Source of the DNA: Prochlorococcus sp. AG-442-M23
GTDB taxonomy: Bacteria > Cyanobacteriota > Cyanobacteriia > PCC-6307 > Cyanobiaceae
Assembly (NCBI GenBank): GCA_003209655.1
Contig: QCPW01000003.1
Location: forward strand, 62,001 to 126,000
Length of the DNA stretch: 64,000 bases
Direction of reading: 5' to 3'
Part shown: positions 38,832-50,043 of the stretch, piece after piece
Layout: the number at the start of each line of letters is the position of its first letter
How positions within the stretch are numbered: the first letter of the stretch is position 1
The notes under the pieces: generated by a model
What the model saw: the letters and a program-made list of their open reading frames with translations, nothing else
Database searches by the model: none
What the model was told of the DNA's origin: nothing
Translations under genes and position numbers: made by a program

Positions 38832-38881
38832 GTATCAACCTTTAAAGTAAGATAATATTCACAATAATTGTATTTGATATT

Positions 38882-39466
38882 TTGAACCTTCCAGTTCTGA
38901 CAATTGCTAGTGGTAACTCAAGAAAAGTATCTGAAATTTCAGAGATGTTGAATGTTTTATCTTTAAGAGTAAAGAAGCAACCAGAATATTTAAATGTTGA
39001 AGAGACTGGAAACACATATTTTGAAAATGCACTACTTAAAGCCAAAGCAGCTTCGCTAGAGACAAAAACTTGGGCATTAGCTGATGACTCAGGCCTTGAG
39101 GTGGATATTTTAGATGGTCGACCAGGTATATTTTCTGCTCGATATGCCAAAAACAACACTGAAAAAATCAAAAAATTAATTAATGAACTTTCTGATAGTC
39201 CTTACAGGAGCGCAAGATTCATAAGTTGTATGGTTTTATGTGATCCCTCAGGAAACTTAGTAAAGAATACAACTGGAATATGCTGGGGAGAAATTCTTAA
39301 GAAACCGAAATACCCAAATGGGGAATTCGAATCTATTTTTTGGGTTAAAGAAGCTAACTGTGTTTACGGAGAGCTTTCACAATCACAACTAAGTAAATTA
39401 GGCAGTAGGGGTAAAGCCGCCAAAATTATGTCACCTTATTTAAAAAAAGAAATTGGTTTAAATTAA
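38882..39466 (+). CDS. rdgB: Non-canonical purine NTP pyrophosphatase (RdgB/HAM1)
   Basis: 194 residues from a TTG, with the family start LTIASGNSRKVSEISEML immediately after it. The central signature WALADDSGLEVDILDGRPGI and SARYAKNN are complete, and GKAAKIMSPYL is near the C-terminus. It removes ITP, XTP and dITP from the nucleotide pool. It is on the plus strand and separates csoS1D from the rest of the carboxysome genes. Its stop lies 7 bases from that of csoS1D. Confidence 0.94.
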   Translation: MNLPVLTIASGNSRKVSEISEMLNVLSLRVKKQPEYLNVEETGNTYFENALLKAKAASLETKTWALADDSGLEVDILDGRPGIFSARYAKNNTEKIKKLINELSDSPYRSARFISCMVLCDPSGNLVKNTTGICWGEILKKPKYPNGEFESIFWVKEANCVYGELSQSQLSKLGSRGKAAKIMSPYLKKEIGLN

Positions 39467-39473
39467 AAAATTC

Positions 39474-40244
39474 TCAATAATTTGAAATTTCATCAATTGC
39501 TCTTATAGCAGCAGCTGCTGCTTCTTCAACATCCCCTTCTTTCCCTGCGAGAGTTAATCTACCAAAAGCGCCAACTGCCTTTACATCAACAACGGTTATA
39601 TTAGATGCTTTTTCAGCTTCATTTGCTGCTTTTAAAACATAACCAGCCGGTTCAGTTTCTAATATGAACATACTCATTCCAGATTGAATCATTGAACCAC
39701 TTCTATTTTGTCTATTTATTAAAACAGCATGGTCTGGAGTAATAGCTCGAATGACTTCTGTCCAACTTGTTGAAGGTTTGGTTCTTTTTCTAACTTCACT
39801 TCCAATAGCATCTAGAACAACATCTCCAGAATGCAAAACAGTGCTTTGATCTTTATGATAAAGCGCAAGAGAACCAAACGCTCTTTCAACAATCATCTGA
39901 CCAAGTCTTACATTACTTGCTTTTAAGGCAATATCAGTGACTCTATGAACGGCCATCCCAGGTGAAACTTCCATCCAAAGGCATGAATCTCCAGGAATAG
40001 GTAAAAACCCTCTACTAACCGTGCCCATATACGCGGCTAATTGAGGTTGAAGAGAATCTAAAAAAACATATGTTCTCAACTCAATTTGCTCAACTTGACT
40101 TGCTTGTCTGGATACCAAAGACTTTTCTGAATCAGTTGTAATAAAACAGCTTGCACCACTGGCCTGAGATTGCACCTCAGATCCCGTGACAAGAGAACTC
40201 CCTTTTTTTCGTTCTCCTCTGTTTAAACTAGAAGTTGGTTCCAT
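39474..40244 (-). CDS. csoS1D: Tandem-domain carboxysome shell protein CsoS1D
   Basis: 256 residues: a polar N-terminal extension of about 50 residues followed by two BMC domains (about 55-150 and 155-250). It is the trimeric shell protein whose central pore opens and closes. The gating pair is present as Glu120-Arg121 in IVERAFGSL, at the same numbering as reported for Prochlorococcus CsoS1D. The last domain ends [17 protein letters not shown]. It lies apart from the csoS1 operon, behind rdgB, and is divergent from a gene of unknown function. Confidence 0.94.
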   Translation of the reverse strand: MEPTSSLNRGERKKGSSLVTGSEVQSQASGASCFITTDSEKSLVSRQASQVEQIELRTYVFLDSLQPQLAAYMGTVSRGFLPIPGDSCLWMEVSPGMAVHRVTDIALKASNVRLGQMIVERAFGSLALYHKDQSTVLHSGDVVLDAIGSEVRKRTKPSTSWTEVIRAITPDHAVLINRQNRSGSMIQSGMSMFILETEPAGYVLKAANEAEKASNITVVDVKAVGAFGRLTLAGKEGDVEEAAAAAIRAIDEISNY

Positions 40245-40341
40245 TCACGCGACTATAACGGATAACGGTTCTTTTTTTCTATTAAATTTACTTGCATGCT
40301 TCCCACAAAACGATAACTTCAAATAAAAGATAAGAAAATTT

Positions 40342-40710
40342 ATGGGAACTTCTCAAAAAAAAAGACTAGATTCTTCTCCTACTGAAAATGAATTAAGTCC
40401 TGATCAGACTCTTGGATTAGTTAGTCTAAGTTTAATGCATAAATTATCTCAAAAAGACCCATCTTTCAGTTGGTTAGTAGATGATAATTCAGACAAAGCA
40501 AATCTTAAAAATCTTAGAGATAGACTAGAGTTAACCGAATTAGCAATTAATACTGGAGCTCCTTTAACTACCTCAGAAATAACAATCTTAATTGGAGCAA
40601 AGCCAGGTAAATCGAAACTTGAAAGAGGTGGCTTATTAGCAACAAAAATTGCTAGAAATGTATGGAAGTTATCAAAAACAAGTCAAGGAAATTCTTTCTA
40701 CAGGAATTAA
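40342..40710 (+). CDS. Uncharacterised protein between csoS1D and chlN
   Basis: 122 residues, soluble. A polar N-terminus (SQKKRLDSSPTENELSPDQT) leads into a mostly helical body with ELAINTGAPLTTSEITILIG and AKPGKSKLERGGLLATKIAR, then a basic C-terminus ending SFYRN. The last part has the look of a small winged or helix-turn-helix domain, but I do not recognise a family. It is divergent from csoS1D, with about 97 bases between them, and precedes chlN by 156 bases. Confidence 0.6.
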   Translation: MGTSQKKRLDSSPTENELSPDQTLGLVSLSLMHKLSQKDPSFSWLVDDNSDKANLKNLRDRLELTELAINTGAPLTTSEITILIGAKPGKSKLERGGLLATKIARNVWKLSKTSQGNSFYRN

Positions 40711-42123
<1,413 letters not shown>

Positions 42124-42126
42124 ATT

Positions 42127-43707
42127 ATGGAATTAACTCTTTGGACATATGAAGGACCTCCTCATGTAGGTGCAATGAGAGTAGCTTCATCAATGAAAGA
42201 TATCCATTACGTACTACATGCTCCTCAAGGAGATACTTATGCAGATCTCCTTTTTACAATGATTGAAAGAAGAGGTCAGAGACCTCCTGTAACTTATACA
42301 ACGTTTCAAGCCAGAGATTTAGGCGGAGATACAGCCGAATTAGTCAAAAGGAATATTGCTGAAGCAGTTGAAAGATTTAAACCAAAAACCCTTTTAGTAG
42401 GAGAAAGTTGTACTGCTGAACTAATACAAGATCAACCAGGTGCTCTTGCTAAGGGTATGGGTTTTGATATTCCAATTGTTAACCTTGAACTTCCTGCTTA
42501 CAGCAAAAAAGAAAACTGGGGAGCTTCAGAAACCTTTTATCAAATAATTAGAACTCTTTTAAAAGATAAGGTAAATGAAATTCATAAAATCAACCCTCAA
42601 AGATGGAAGTCTTTAGGTCGAAGACCCAAAGTTAATATATTAGGTCCTACATTATTAGGATTTAGATGCAGAGATGATGTAATCGAAATTCAACGTATAC
42701 TTTCAGAACAAGGTATTGATACAAATGTTGTTGCACCTCTCAGTTCGAGCCCAGAAGATATTAAGAGATTAACTGATGCTGATATTAATGTTTGCTTATA
42801 TCATGAGATTGCTGAGATTTCTTGTGAATGGCTTAAGCGTAATTGCGGAATGGAATATACCACTACTATTCCAATTGGTATAAAAAATACGATTAATTTT
42901 ATTCATGAAGTTCATGAAAAGCTTGACCTCCCTCTAACAAATAAAGGAGAACTAGAACACAAGTCAAAACTTCCATGGTATTCAAAGTCAGTTGATTCTA
43001 ATTATTTGACAGGGAAAAGGGTTTTTATATTTGGTGACGGTACCCATGCTATCGCAGCGGCCAAAATTGCCAAAGATGAATTAGGCTTTGAAGTCGTAGG
43101 ACTAGGAACATACAGCAGAGAAATGGCAAGACAAGTAAGAGCTGCAGCTAAGGATTTAAATATAGAAGCACTAATAACTAATAACTACCTAGAAGTTGAA
43201 GATGCCATGAAAAAAGCATCTCCTGAATTAGTTTTAGGGACTCAAATGGAAAGGCATAGCGCAAAAAGACTTGGAATTCCATGTTCAGTGATAAGTACCC
43301 CAATGCATGTCCAAGATGTACCCGCTAGATATAGTCCTCAAATGGGATGGGAAGGGGCAAATGTGATTTTTGACGACTGGGTTCATCCTCTAATGATGGG
43401 ATTAGAAGAGCATCTTATAGATATGTTCAAGCATGATTTTGAGTTTGTTGACGGTCATCAAAGTCATCTAGGACATACTGCAACAAATGCCCCTGATAAA
43501 AAAGATACTAAGCTCGAGGAAAGTAATATAAGTACTCAAGAAGAGAAACGAATTCTTTGGACAGAATCTGGGAAAGCAGAACTTACAAAAGTACCATTTT
43601 TTGTGAGAGGTAAAGTTAAATCAAATACAGAGAAATATGCACTATCAAAAGGTCTTCCTGAAATTAACGATGAGACCCTCTATGACGCAAAAGCATTTTT
43701 TGGTTAA
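42127..43707 (+). CDS. chlB: Light-independent protochlorophyllide reductase subunit B
   Basis: 526 residues. It starts [20 protein letters not shown] and carries Asp36 in [10 protein letters not shown], the unusual aspartate ligand of the NB cluster. Further motifs are [20 protein letters not shown] and the Rossmann-like [17 protein letters not shown]. The extra C-terminal domain (about 470-526), [18 protein letters not shown], is the ChlB-specific DNA-like/regulator cap. Together with ChlN it forms the catalytic half of DPOR. chlB and chlN are separated by four bases. Confidence 0.96.
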   Translation: MELTLWTYEGPPHVGAMRVASSMKDIHYVLHAPQGDTYADLLFTMIERRGQRPPVTYTTFQARDLGGDTAELVKRNIAEAVERFKPKTLLVGESCTAELIQDQPGALAKGMGFDIPIVNLELPAYSKKENWGASETFYQIIRTLLKDKVNEIHKINPQRWKSLGRRPKVNILGPTLLGFRCRDDVIEIQRILSEQGIDTNVVAPLSSSPEDIKRLTDADINVCLYHEIAEISCEWLKRNCGMEYTTTIPIGIKNTINFIHEVHEKLDLPLTNKGELEHKSKLPWYSKSVDSNYLTGKRVFIFGDGTHAIAAAKIAKDELGFEVVGLGTYSREMARQVRAAAKDLNIEALITNNYLEVEDAMKKASPELVLGTQMERHSAKRLGIPCSVISTPMHVQDVPARYSPQMGWEGANVIFDDWVHPLMMGLEEHLIDMFKHDFEFVDGHQSHLGHTATNAPDKKDTKLEESNISTQEEKRILWTESGKAELTKVPFFVRGKVKSNTEKYALSKGLPEINDETLYDAKAFFG

Positions 43708-43897
43708 TTTTTACAAATAAAATCTTATCTAGGCATGAGTATTTTCACTCATGAAATGGATTAAAAGCCTGGAATATCTAGTTATAAACATATATCTTGT
43801 ATCTTTAATCTTAATAAATAACTATTTGTTGAGAAATACATTCTAGGTAGCTTATACCTGCAAGAATATATGTATTAACGTGTAAATCTAGCTCTAA
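43708..43897 (+). other. Gap between chlB and chlL with a hairpin
   Basis: 190 bases. CATGAGT (43734-43740) and ACTCATG (43747-43753) form a perfect 7-bp stem with a six-base loop, 27 bases after the chlB stop, without a following T-run. The remainder is AT-rich and could hold a separate chlL promoter. No protein or known RNA is visible. Confidence 0.45.
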
Positions 43898-44785
<888 letters not shown>

Positions 44786-44791
44786 CTCCTC

Positions 44792-45802
44792 TTACTCTAA
44801 ACCAACCAATTTTCTAGTTAATTGATAAGTTTGTTTTGAAATATATGAATCAATAATTCTATTTGACAATTTTTGAGAAAATGCTTTTCTCCCCAACTTT
44901 TGGCGATTTCCCCAACTCCAATGAACTGCTGGTTGTGCATATTCTTCAAAACTTGCTACTTGAGCTACTCTTTCTCCCGCTAATCTTTGAGATACATATC
45001 CTTTAGTGATGAACTTTTGAAAAATTGGGAATAAAAGTCTAAAAAGCCAGGGGGTATCCCTGAAAAGATTTGTATCTGCAACACATCCAGGATAAATAGA
45101 ATTAATTATTATCTTATCACTAGAGTATCTTTTAGATAATTCTTGTACTGTTATCATATTACATAATTTACTATCTTTATAAGCTTTCCCTGGTTTAAAT
45201 TTTTTCCCATTTGCCATACTAGTTGGGGCTAAAAATCCATTTTTAAAGCCAGACAAATCTCCTAAATCAGCAGGGGCTGGTATTGGTATTTTACCGCCTA
45301 GTTCTGAATAATTTGCCGTAACAGTTCCTAGCACTGTTATTCTTGGCTTGAAGACAGTAGTTTTACCATTTAAATCAATCTCTCTTTCTGAGGACAAGAT
45401 ATTTTCCAGAAGAAGACTTATGAGGAGAAAATGACCAAAATGATTAACTGCCATTGAATTTTCAAATCCCTGGGGAGACCTTTCGGGCTTTCTTAATCTT
45501 GGTTTATAAACTGCAGCATTACAAATAATAGAATTTATGGGTTTTTTAAATTTTTTCAATATTTCATTACAACCATTTCTTACATCTTTTAAATCAGATA
45601 AATCAATTTCTATGAAATGTATATTTTTTATTTCGGAATCTGTCAGGGATTGGTGAGCTATCTCTAATGCCCTTTTATTTGAGCGATTAACTGCTATTAT
45701 TTCCCATCCAAATCTCAACAAAGGTTTTAGAGTATTTAATCCTACTCCAGACGTTGTTCCTGTTATAAGAACTAAACCTTTAATACTCTTAGTTTTGCCC
45801 AC
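44792..45802 (-). CDS. por: Light-dependent protochlorophyllide oxidoreductase
   Basis: 336 residues from a GTG. A short-chain dehydrogenase fold: LITGTTSGVGLNTL binds NADPH, CNAAVYKPR follows, and GKAYKDSKLCNM supplies the catalytic Tyr and Lys with the POR-specific Cys. The C-terminus has the family segments SQRLAGERVAQV and WSWGNRQK. It reduces protochlorophyllide only in light, so it duplicates the dark enzyme encoded beside it. It is preceded upstream by a small membrane protein gene. Confidence 0.95.
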   Translation of the reverse strand: MGKTKSIKGLVLITGTTSGVGLNTLKPLLRFGWEIIAVNRSNKRALEIAHQSLTDSEIKNIHFIEIDLSDLKDVRNGCNEILKKFKKPINSIICNAAVYKPRLRKPERSPQGFENSMAVNHFGHFLLISLLLENILSSEREIDLNGKTTVFKPRITVLGTVTANYSELGGKIPIPAPADLGDLSGFKNGFLAPTSMANGKKFKPGKAYKDSKLCNMITVQELSKRYSSDKIIINSIYPGCVADTNLFRDTPWLFRLLFPIFQKFITKGYVSQRLAGERVAQVASFEEYAQPAVHWSWGNRQKLGRKAFSQKLSNRIIDSYISKQTYQLTRKLVGLE

Positions 45803-45854
45803 AAGCTATAAAAAAATTAAAAACTCGATAATCAATAACTATTAATCATAGTTA

Positions 45855-46202
45855 TCAACGCCATATTACTCTGATTATGTCTCTAGAAATCATTTGATCT
45901 TGATCCTTCATAAATCTTTGCTCACCCTCAAAAGAGATCAAATCATCAAATCTACGACTTAAACCATAAAACCTTGATTTTTCAAATAAATAAGAATCTT
46001 TAATCTCTCTCAATCTAATTAATCTAACTTTTGAGCTATGTCCAATTTTTATTAAACTTACTACTGCTAAAAGAGAAAAACAGACTTTCAATCCTAAAAA
46101 AACAGAACTTACAAAATCTTCTTGTTCTCTATTATTTAATTTGGTAGAGGAGGCTAAAGATATCTCAGTATTAGAGTTATTTTTAAGGATATATTTAGAC
46201 AA
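45855..46202 (-). CDS. Small protein with one membrane helix, upstream of por
   Basis: 115 residues. A polar N-terminus precedes a single hydrophobic segment at about 28-50 (SSVFLGLKVCFSLLAVVSLI), followed by a basic tail containing RLIRLREIKDSYLFEKSRFY and IRVIWR. The pattern suggests a thylakoid or plasma membrane anchor with a cytosolic positively charged domain, and SRRFDDLISFEGEQ may be a helix. It ends 52 bases before por on the same strand. I do not recognise it. Confidence 0.55.
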   Translation of the reverse strand: MSKYILKNNSNTEISLASSTKLNNREQEDFVSSVFLGLKVCFSLLAVVSLIKIGHSSKVRLIRLREIKDSYLFEKSRFYGLSRRFDDLISFEGEQRFMKDQDQMISRDIIRVIWR

Positions 46203-46290
46203 ATGATTTATATTGGTATTTTTAAAAAGACTTAAATTGAAAGTCTTATTTAATTATTACCGTACATTTTTTAAAAATCAAAATATGGTT

Positions 46291-46395
46291 TTATGTTCTA
46301 GCTAAACTTATGCCCAGCCTTAGGGCTAGTACTCCTGCATGAATTACGACAATAAGTCCAAGTATAGTTAAATTGATTGATTGAGATGGATCCAT
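46291..46395 (-). CDS. psaM: Photosystem I subunit M
   Basis: Too short to be found by length-based gene calls: 34 residues from ATG 46395, one transmembrane helix. The sequence [20 protein letters not shown] continues into [14 protein letters not shown], matching the PsaM pattern (short polar N-terminus, hydrophobic helix, GVLAxRLGxSL). PsaM helps trimerise photosystem I. It sits between two genes of other function, 88 bases after the start of the small membrane-protein gene, and has its own upstream AT-rich region. Confidence 0.88.
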   Translation of the reverse strand: MDPSQSINLTILGLIVVIHAGVLALRLGISLART

Positions 46396-46489
46396 AATAA
46401 ATAAATTTATTTTCTATATTCTCTACCCAAAAGTGAAAAATTGATACACTATTACAAAATGCTGTTACGTAATTAAATCAATAACAATT

Positions 46490-47203
46490 TTGAGAATAGA
46501 TAATCAAGCTTTAATTATTTCAACATTGGAATTACCTGGGGTTGAACAAATGGCTCTAGATTTACATTTTTTAGATAAGACTATTTCAGAAGTTGAAATT
46601 GTTTTCACATTAAGGTTCTATCATTGGAAGGGAGATTGGATTTCTCTTGGTTATCATCAAAAAGTAATTCCGCCCCATTGGGAAAAGCTATTAAATGATG
46701 GCATTATTCAAATTGTAAGAAGACCTTCAGGAGGCGGGGCAGTTCTTCATTCAGGAGGTATAACTTATGCTTTGACATTTAAAAAACCTTCCTATAAGAG
46801 CTTCAGTTATGAGCTTGTGAATAATTGGTTAATTAAAAGTTTTAGTGAATTAGGTTTAAATTTAAAAAGAGGAAATTTAAAAAAATCAATAATAAACCAA
46901 AATTGTTTTGGATCATCCTATATATCTGATCTAGTTGATCAATATGGATGCAAAAGGATAGGAAGTGCCCAATACAGAAAAAAAGGCGCTTTTCTTCAAC
47001 ATGGGGAAATTCAACTTAAACCTCCTAGAGACCTTTGGTTCGATTTATTTAAAGAACAACCTCCAAAGCAGATTGATTTGAATCTTACTAATGAGGAAAT
47101 AATTAAATATTTGATAAATTCATTATTAGAATCCAAATCAAATCTACAAGTTAAAAATATTTGCTATGAAGAAGATCATATTAAAAAAATTGTTATGAAT
47201 TAA
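46490..47203 (+). CDS. Lipoate-protein ligase A-like (biotin/lipoate ligase family)
   Basis: 237 residues from a TTG. The family core is present: EQMALDLHFLDK near residue 20, IQIVRRPSGGGAVLHSGGIT at about 77, and the lysine-type QYRKKGAFLQHGEIQL segment. These are the ligand and adenylate-binding motifs of LplA/LipB-type proteins. It would attach or transfer lipoate to dehydrogenase subunits. The protein is shorter than E. coli LplA (no accessory domain), as is usual for cyanobacterial homologues. It is divergent from psaM. Confidence 0.8.
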   Translation: MRIDNQALIISTLELPGVEQMALDLHFLDKTISEVEIVFTLRFYHWKGDWISLGYHQKVIPPHWEKLLNDGIIQIVRRPSGGGAVLHSGGITYALTFKKPSYKSFSYELVNNWLIKSFSELGLNLKRGNLKKSIINQNCFGSSYISDLVDQYGCKRIGSAQYRKKGAFLQHGEIQLKPPRDLWFDLFKEQPPKQIDLNLTNEEIIKYLINSLLESKSNLQVKNICYEEDHIKKIVMN

Positions 47204-47205
47204 AT

Positions 47206-48432
47206 TTATTCAATTTCTCCTTTCTTTCTCATTAATTTTATAATTCTAGGCAACTCCATTCCAAGCGGATACTGATTCTTGCTATTTAATTTACTGATTA
47301 TATTTGAAGGTAACTTTAAGCCTAATTTATCAAACACAAAATAGCCAATTCTATTTCTGTCAACAATTCCTAGAGGTATACCTGCAGAATTGAATACTAA
47401 TATTATACCTTCTTTAGATTGCTCTATTTTTTCTATTGCTCTCCATAATTCAGCATTACAATTTACACAAGACAATTTATTGATTGACTTCTTAAAATCT
47501 TCAACAAAAGTACCCGCCCATTTTTTTACCGAAATTGATTTTAAAATCTTTTCCTCAATGTAGCCATCATATCTCCCACTATTTGTTAAAAATAAATATT
47601 TATCTTGGTTATATTTTTTATTTTTAACAATATTATTTAACTTAACCAAATTTGAATTGAATTCTATTTTTCTTAGTGGCTTTAATTTAAGGTCAGAGAC
47701 TTTGCTTAACTTTAAAATATTTTCAATTTTGTAAAATTGATTATCCGACTTTGATGAATTAATCCCAAATAATCCTAAAAAAGCTAGTAATAAACCATAG
47801 TAAAAATTGAAACTAAATAAACATAAAACCCCAAATCCAAAGACTAAGGTTGATAATACTAAAGTTAATTTATTTAAAAAATTTCTTCCTTTATTTTTAC
47901 TTCCTGAAAAATACCAAATAATACTTTTTAACAAATTACCTCCATCTAAAGATCCAATAGGAATTAAATTTAAAAATCCGAGAAAAAGATTTAATATAGC
48001 TACCCTATTGACTATATTTAAGAATATTTGTTCGTTTGATTCACCTAGATAACTTATAAAAAGAAGCATTAATGCCGTCAAGAAACATAATAGAGGCCTA
48101 ACTATTGCAATTTTTATGTTACCTAAAGCTGTTTGACAATCCTTTTCTATTTGTAGAATTGCTCCTAAGAAGTAAAAGGTAATTTTTTTTATTATTACAC
48201 CTTGATTTAAACAAACAAAAGTATGGAATACCTCATGAAATATTATCGTTGCTAATAAGAAAAAAGAAGTCAAGAAACCAATTATCCAGGCTTCCTTAAC
48301 ATTATAAAATTCACCAGAAGTTAAATTAACTTGATTTGAAATGCTCCATGAGAATAAAAAAAGGATTGCAAACCAGTAAGGATGTACATTAAAGGGAATT
48401 CCCCATAATTTAAAAATTTGCAAACTCCTCAA
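47206..48432 (-). CDS. Site-2 protease-type zinc metalloprotease (M50 family)
   Basis: 408 residues with about six membrane helices in the first 230. The metal site is IIFHEVFHTF (His66, Glu67, His70) and the second motif is PIGSLDGGNLL near 166. The soluble C-terminal half resembles a pair of CBS domains (YLFLTNSGRYDGYI, IILVFNSAGIPLGIVDRNRI). Such intramembrane proteases cleave anti-sigma or regulatory membrane proteins, and CBS pairs sense nucleotides. Its stop is almost at the stop of the convergent lipoate-ligase-like gene (two bases apart). Confidence 0.88.
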   Translation of the reverse strand: MRSLQIFKLWGIPFNVHPYWFAILFLFSWSISNQVNLTSGEFYNVKEAWIIGFLTSFFLLATIIFHEVFHTFVCLNQGVIIKKITFYFLGAILQIEKDCQTALGNIKIAIVRPLLCFLTALMLLFISYLGESNEQIFLNIVNRVAILNLFLGFLNLIPIGSLDGGNLLKSIIWYFSGSKNKGRNFLNKLTLVLSTLVFGFGVLCLFSFNFYYGLLLAFLGLFGINSSKSDNQFYKIENILKLSKVSDLKLKPLRKIEFNSNLVKLNNIVKNKKYNQDKYLFLTNSGRYDGYIEEKILKSISVKKWAGTFVEDFKKSINKLSCVNCNAELWRAIEKIEQSKEGIILVFNSAGIPLGIVDRNRIGYFVFDKLGLKLPSNIISKLNSKNQYPLGMELPRIIKLMRKKGEIE

Positions 48433-48487
48433 AAATAATCTCCGTTATATTTATAAATAATATTAATTCTACCTTTAAGATAAAGAT

Positions 48488-49144
48488 ATGCTTGAGACAA
48501 AAACTTTAGTTAAAATTTGTGGTATAACATCGATTGAGCAAGCCCTTCAGGTTGCAGAATTAGGAACTAATGCGATAGGTATAATTTCGGTTATTGAATC
48601 TCCAAGATATGTTTCTCCAGAAAAGAAAAAAGAAATCTTCAAAACTTTAAAAGACTTATATCCAAATATTGAGAGAGTTTCAGTAGTAAAAGATAGTTCT
48701 ATAGATTCAATTATTGAAAGTTTTTTAGGTGAACCCAATGAAACCATAATCCAACTTCACGGAAATGAGGATATTCATTACTGTAAAAAATTAAAAGCAC
48801 AGATTCCAAATATTGGCTTGTGGAAAGCTTTTAGGATAAAAGACAAAAAGGATCTTGAGAAAATAAAAATTTATGAAAATTTTGTAGATGCGATACTTTT
48901 GGATTCATGGAACAACGAAACATATGGAGGTTCTGGGAAGAGAATAGAAAAAACATATTTAGAAGGTTTAAGTTTTAGTAAACCTTGGTGGCTTGCAGGA
49001 GGTGTTTCCAAAGACTGGATACATGAAATTTCAACAAAAATCAAGCCAAATGGAATAGATATCTCTAGCAGTATTGAAACTTCCCCTGGAATTAAAGATA
49101 TGTATAAAATTGATTTACTTCTTAAGGAAGTAAAAAAATATTAG
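48488..49144 (+). CDS. trpF: Phosphoribosylanthranilate isomerase
   Basis: 218 residues of TIM-barrel fold. It begins VKICGITSIEQALQVAELG with the catalytic Cys; the middle has IQLHGNEDIHYC; the catalytic Asp is in AILLDSWNN, and the phosphate-binding end is LAGGVSKDW and GIDISSSIETSPGIKD. It is the third step of tryptophan synthesis from anthranilate. It converges on folE, with 5 bases between their coding ends. Confidence 0.95.
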   Translation: MLETKTLVKICGITSIEQALQVAELGTNAIGIISVIESPRYVSPEKKKEIFKTLKDLYPNIERVSVVKDSSIDSIIESFLGEPNETIIQLHGNEDIHYCKKLKAQIPNIGLWKAFRIKDKKDLEKIKIYENFVDAILLDSWNNETYGGSGKRIEKTYLEGLSFSKPWWLAGGVSKDWIHEISTKIKPNGIDISSSIETSPGIKDMYKIDLLLKEVKKY

Positions 49145-49148
49145 TTTT

Positions 49149-49889
49149 TCAAAAATTATTGTTGGAGGATTGTTGTTTAACTAGTTCAAAAAATTCTTGT
49201 TTTAAACTTAAATCATGTCTAAAATCACCCCTAACTACTGAATTTATCATACTAGTATTTGGTTCTTTAACTCCTCTCCATTTCATACAATAATGTTGTG
49301 CTTTCACAATTATGCCAAGACCTTTAGGCTCGCACAATTTTTCTATTTCATCCGCAAGAATCATTACAGCTTCTTCTTGAATATGAGGTCTAGAGAATAC
49401 CCAATCTGCAACTCTAGCAAACTTAGAAAGTCCAATTACTTTGTTGCCGGGTTTAATTCCTATCCAACAATCACCTAAGATTGGTACTAAGTGATGTGAG
49501 CAGGCAGATCTAACTGTTATTGGCCCAACAGTATAGATTTCATCAAGGTTTTTATCATTTGGGAAGCTTGTGACTTTTGGTTGTTTAAAATATCTACCTT
49601 TAAAAACTTCTTTTAAATACATCTTCGAAACTCGTTCTGCAGTCTCTTGAGTATTGTGGTCATTGTCAACATCAATAACTAGTGATTTAAGTAGATCTTT
49701 GATTCTAGATGCCACCTCTTTTTCTAAAATTTCTAGCTCTCCCGGATTAATGAAGTCAGCAATATTATCGTTGGCACTATATCTTACACCTTTGCTTTTG
49801 ATACGATCTCTAATTATTTCTGAAATTAATTTATTAGTAATTTGTTCATCAAAATTCTTAATATTATCGTTGGGTAATGTAGAAGTCAT
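49149..49889 (-). CDS. folE: GTP cyclohydrolase I
   Basis: 246 residues. The zinc ligands are in SACSHHLVPILG and QHYCMKWRGVKEP, and VIGLSKFARVADWVFSRPHI covers the catalytic region. It makes dihydroneopterin triphosphate for folate and related pterins, the substrate of the QueD-like protein at 13586. The N-terminal 40 residues form a polar extension. A 154-base gap separates it from the SDR gene. Confidence 0.96.
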   Translation of the reverse strand: MTSTLPNDNIKNFDEQITNKLISEIIRDRIKSKGVRYSANDNIADFINPGELEILEKEVASRIKDLLKSLVIDVDNDHNTQETAERVSKMYLKEVFKGRYFKQPKVTSFPNDKNLDEIYTVGPITVRSACSHHLVPILGDCWIGIKPGNKVIGLSKFARVADWVFSRPHIQEEAVMILADEIEKLCEPKGLGIIVKAQHYCMKWRGVKEPNTSMINSVVRGDFRHDLSLKQEFFELVKQQSSNNNF

Positions 49890-50043
49890 AAAATTCTATA
49901 CAGAAAAATAGTATGCAAACTTAGTAAACTTTATCTATCTTGGGCTTATTTGCCTATACACTATATCACATTCATATGTTTAATCGGGTTCGTTTAAACC
50001 TAAAAAATATCACTTTATCAATATGAAAACTGATGATAGGGGG
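49890..50043. other. Intergenic region between folE and the SDR gene
   Basis: 154 AT-rich bases upstream of folE and downstream of the SDR gene. Apart from a possible -10-like TATACACTATATCAC around 49955-49970 I see no gene or strong hairpin. Confidence 0.3.

Larger units (their letters stand above)
38555..38881 (-). promoter_or_regulatory. Long leader/promoter region of the csoS1 carboxysome operon, divergent with rdgB
   Basis: The longest gene-free stretch of the window, 327 bases between divergent csoS1 and rdgB. It holds two direct copies of a 14-base sequence and a cluster of inverted repeats (38778-38831). The rest is AT-rich with no believable protein. The csoS1-side copy of the 14-mer is within 35 bases of the start codon, so it is probably in the transcript leader. 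It may also encode a small RNA. Confidence 0.55.

Noticed and set aside
38579-38845. An 88-residue open frame on the plus strand within the csoS1 leader
   Set aside because: It runs through both repeats and the inverted-repeat cluster, has a residue composition without any domain or helix logic, and lies in a divergent promoter region; more likely chance.
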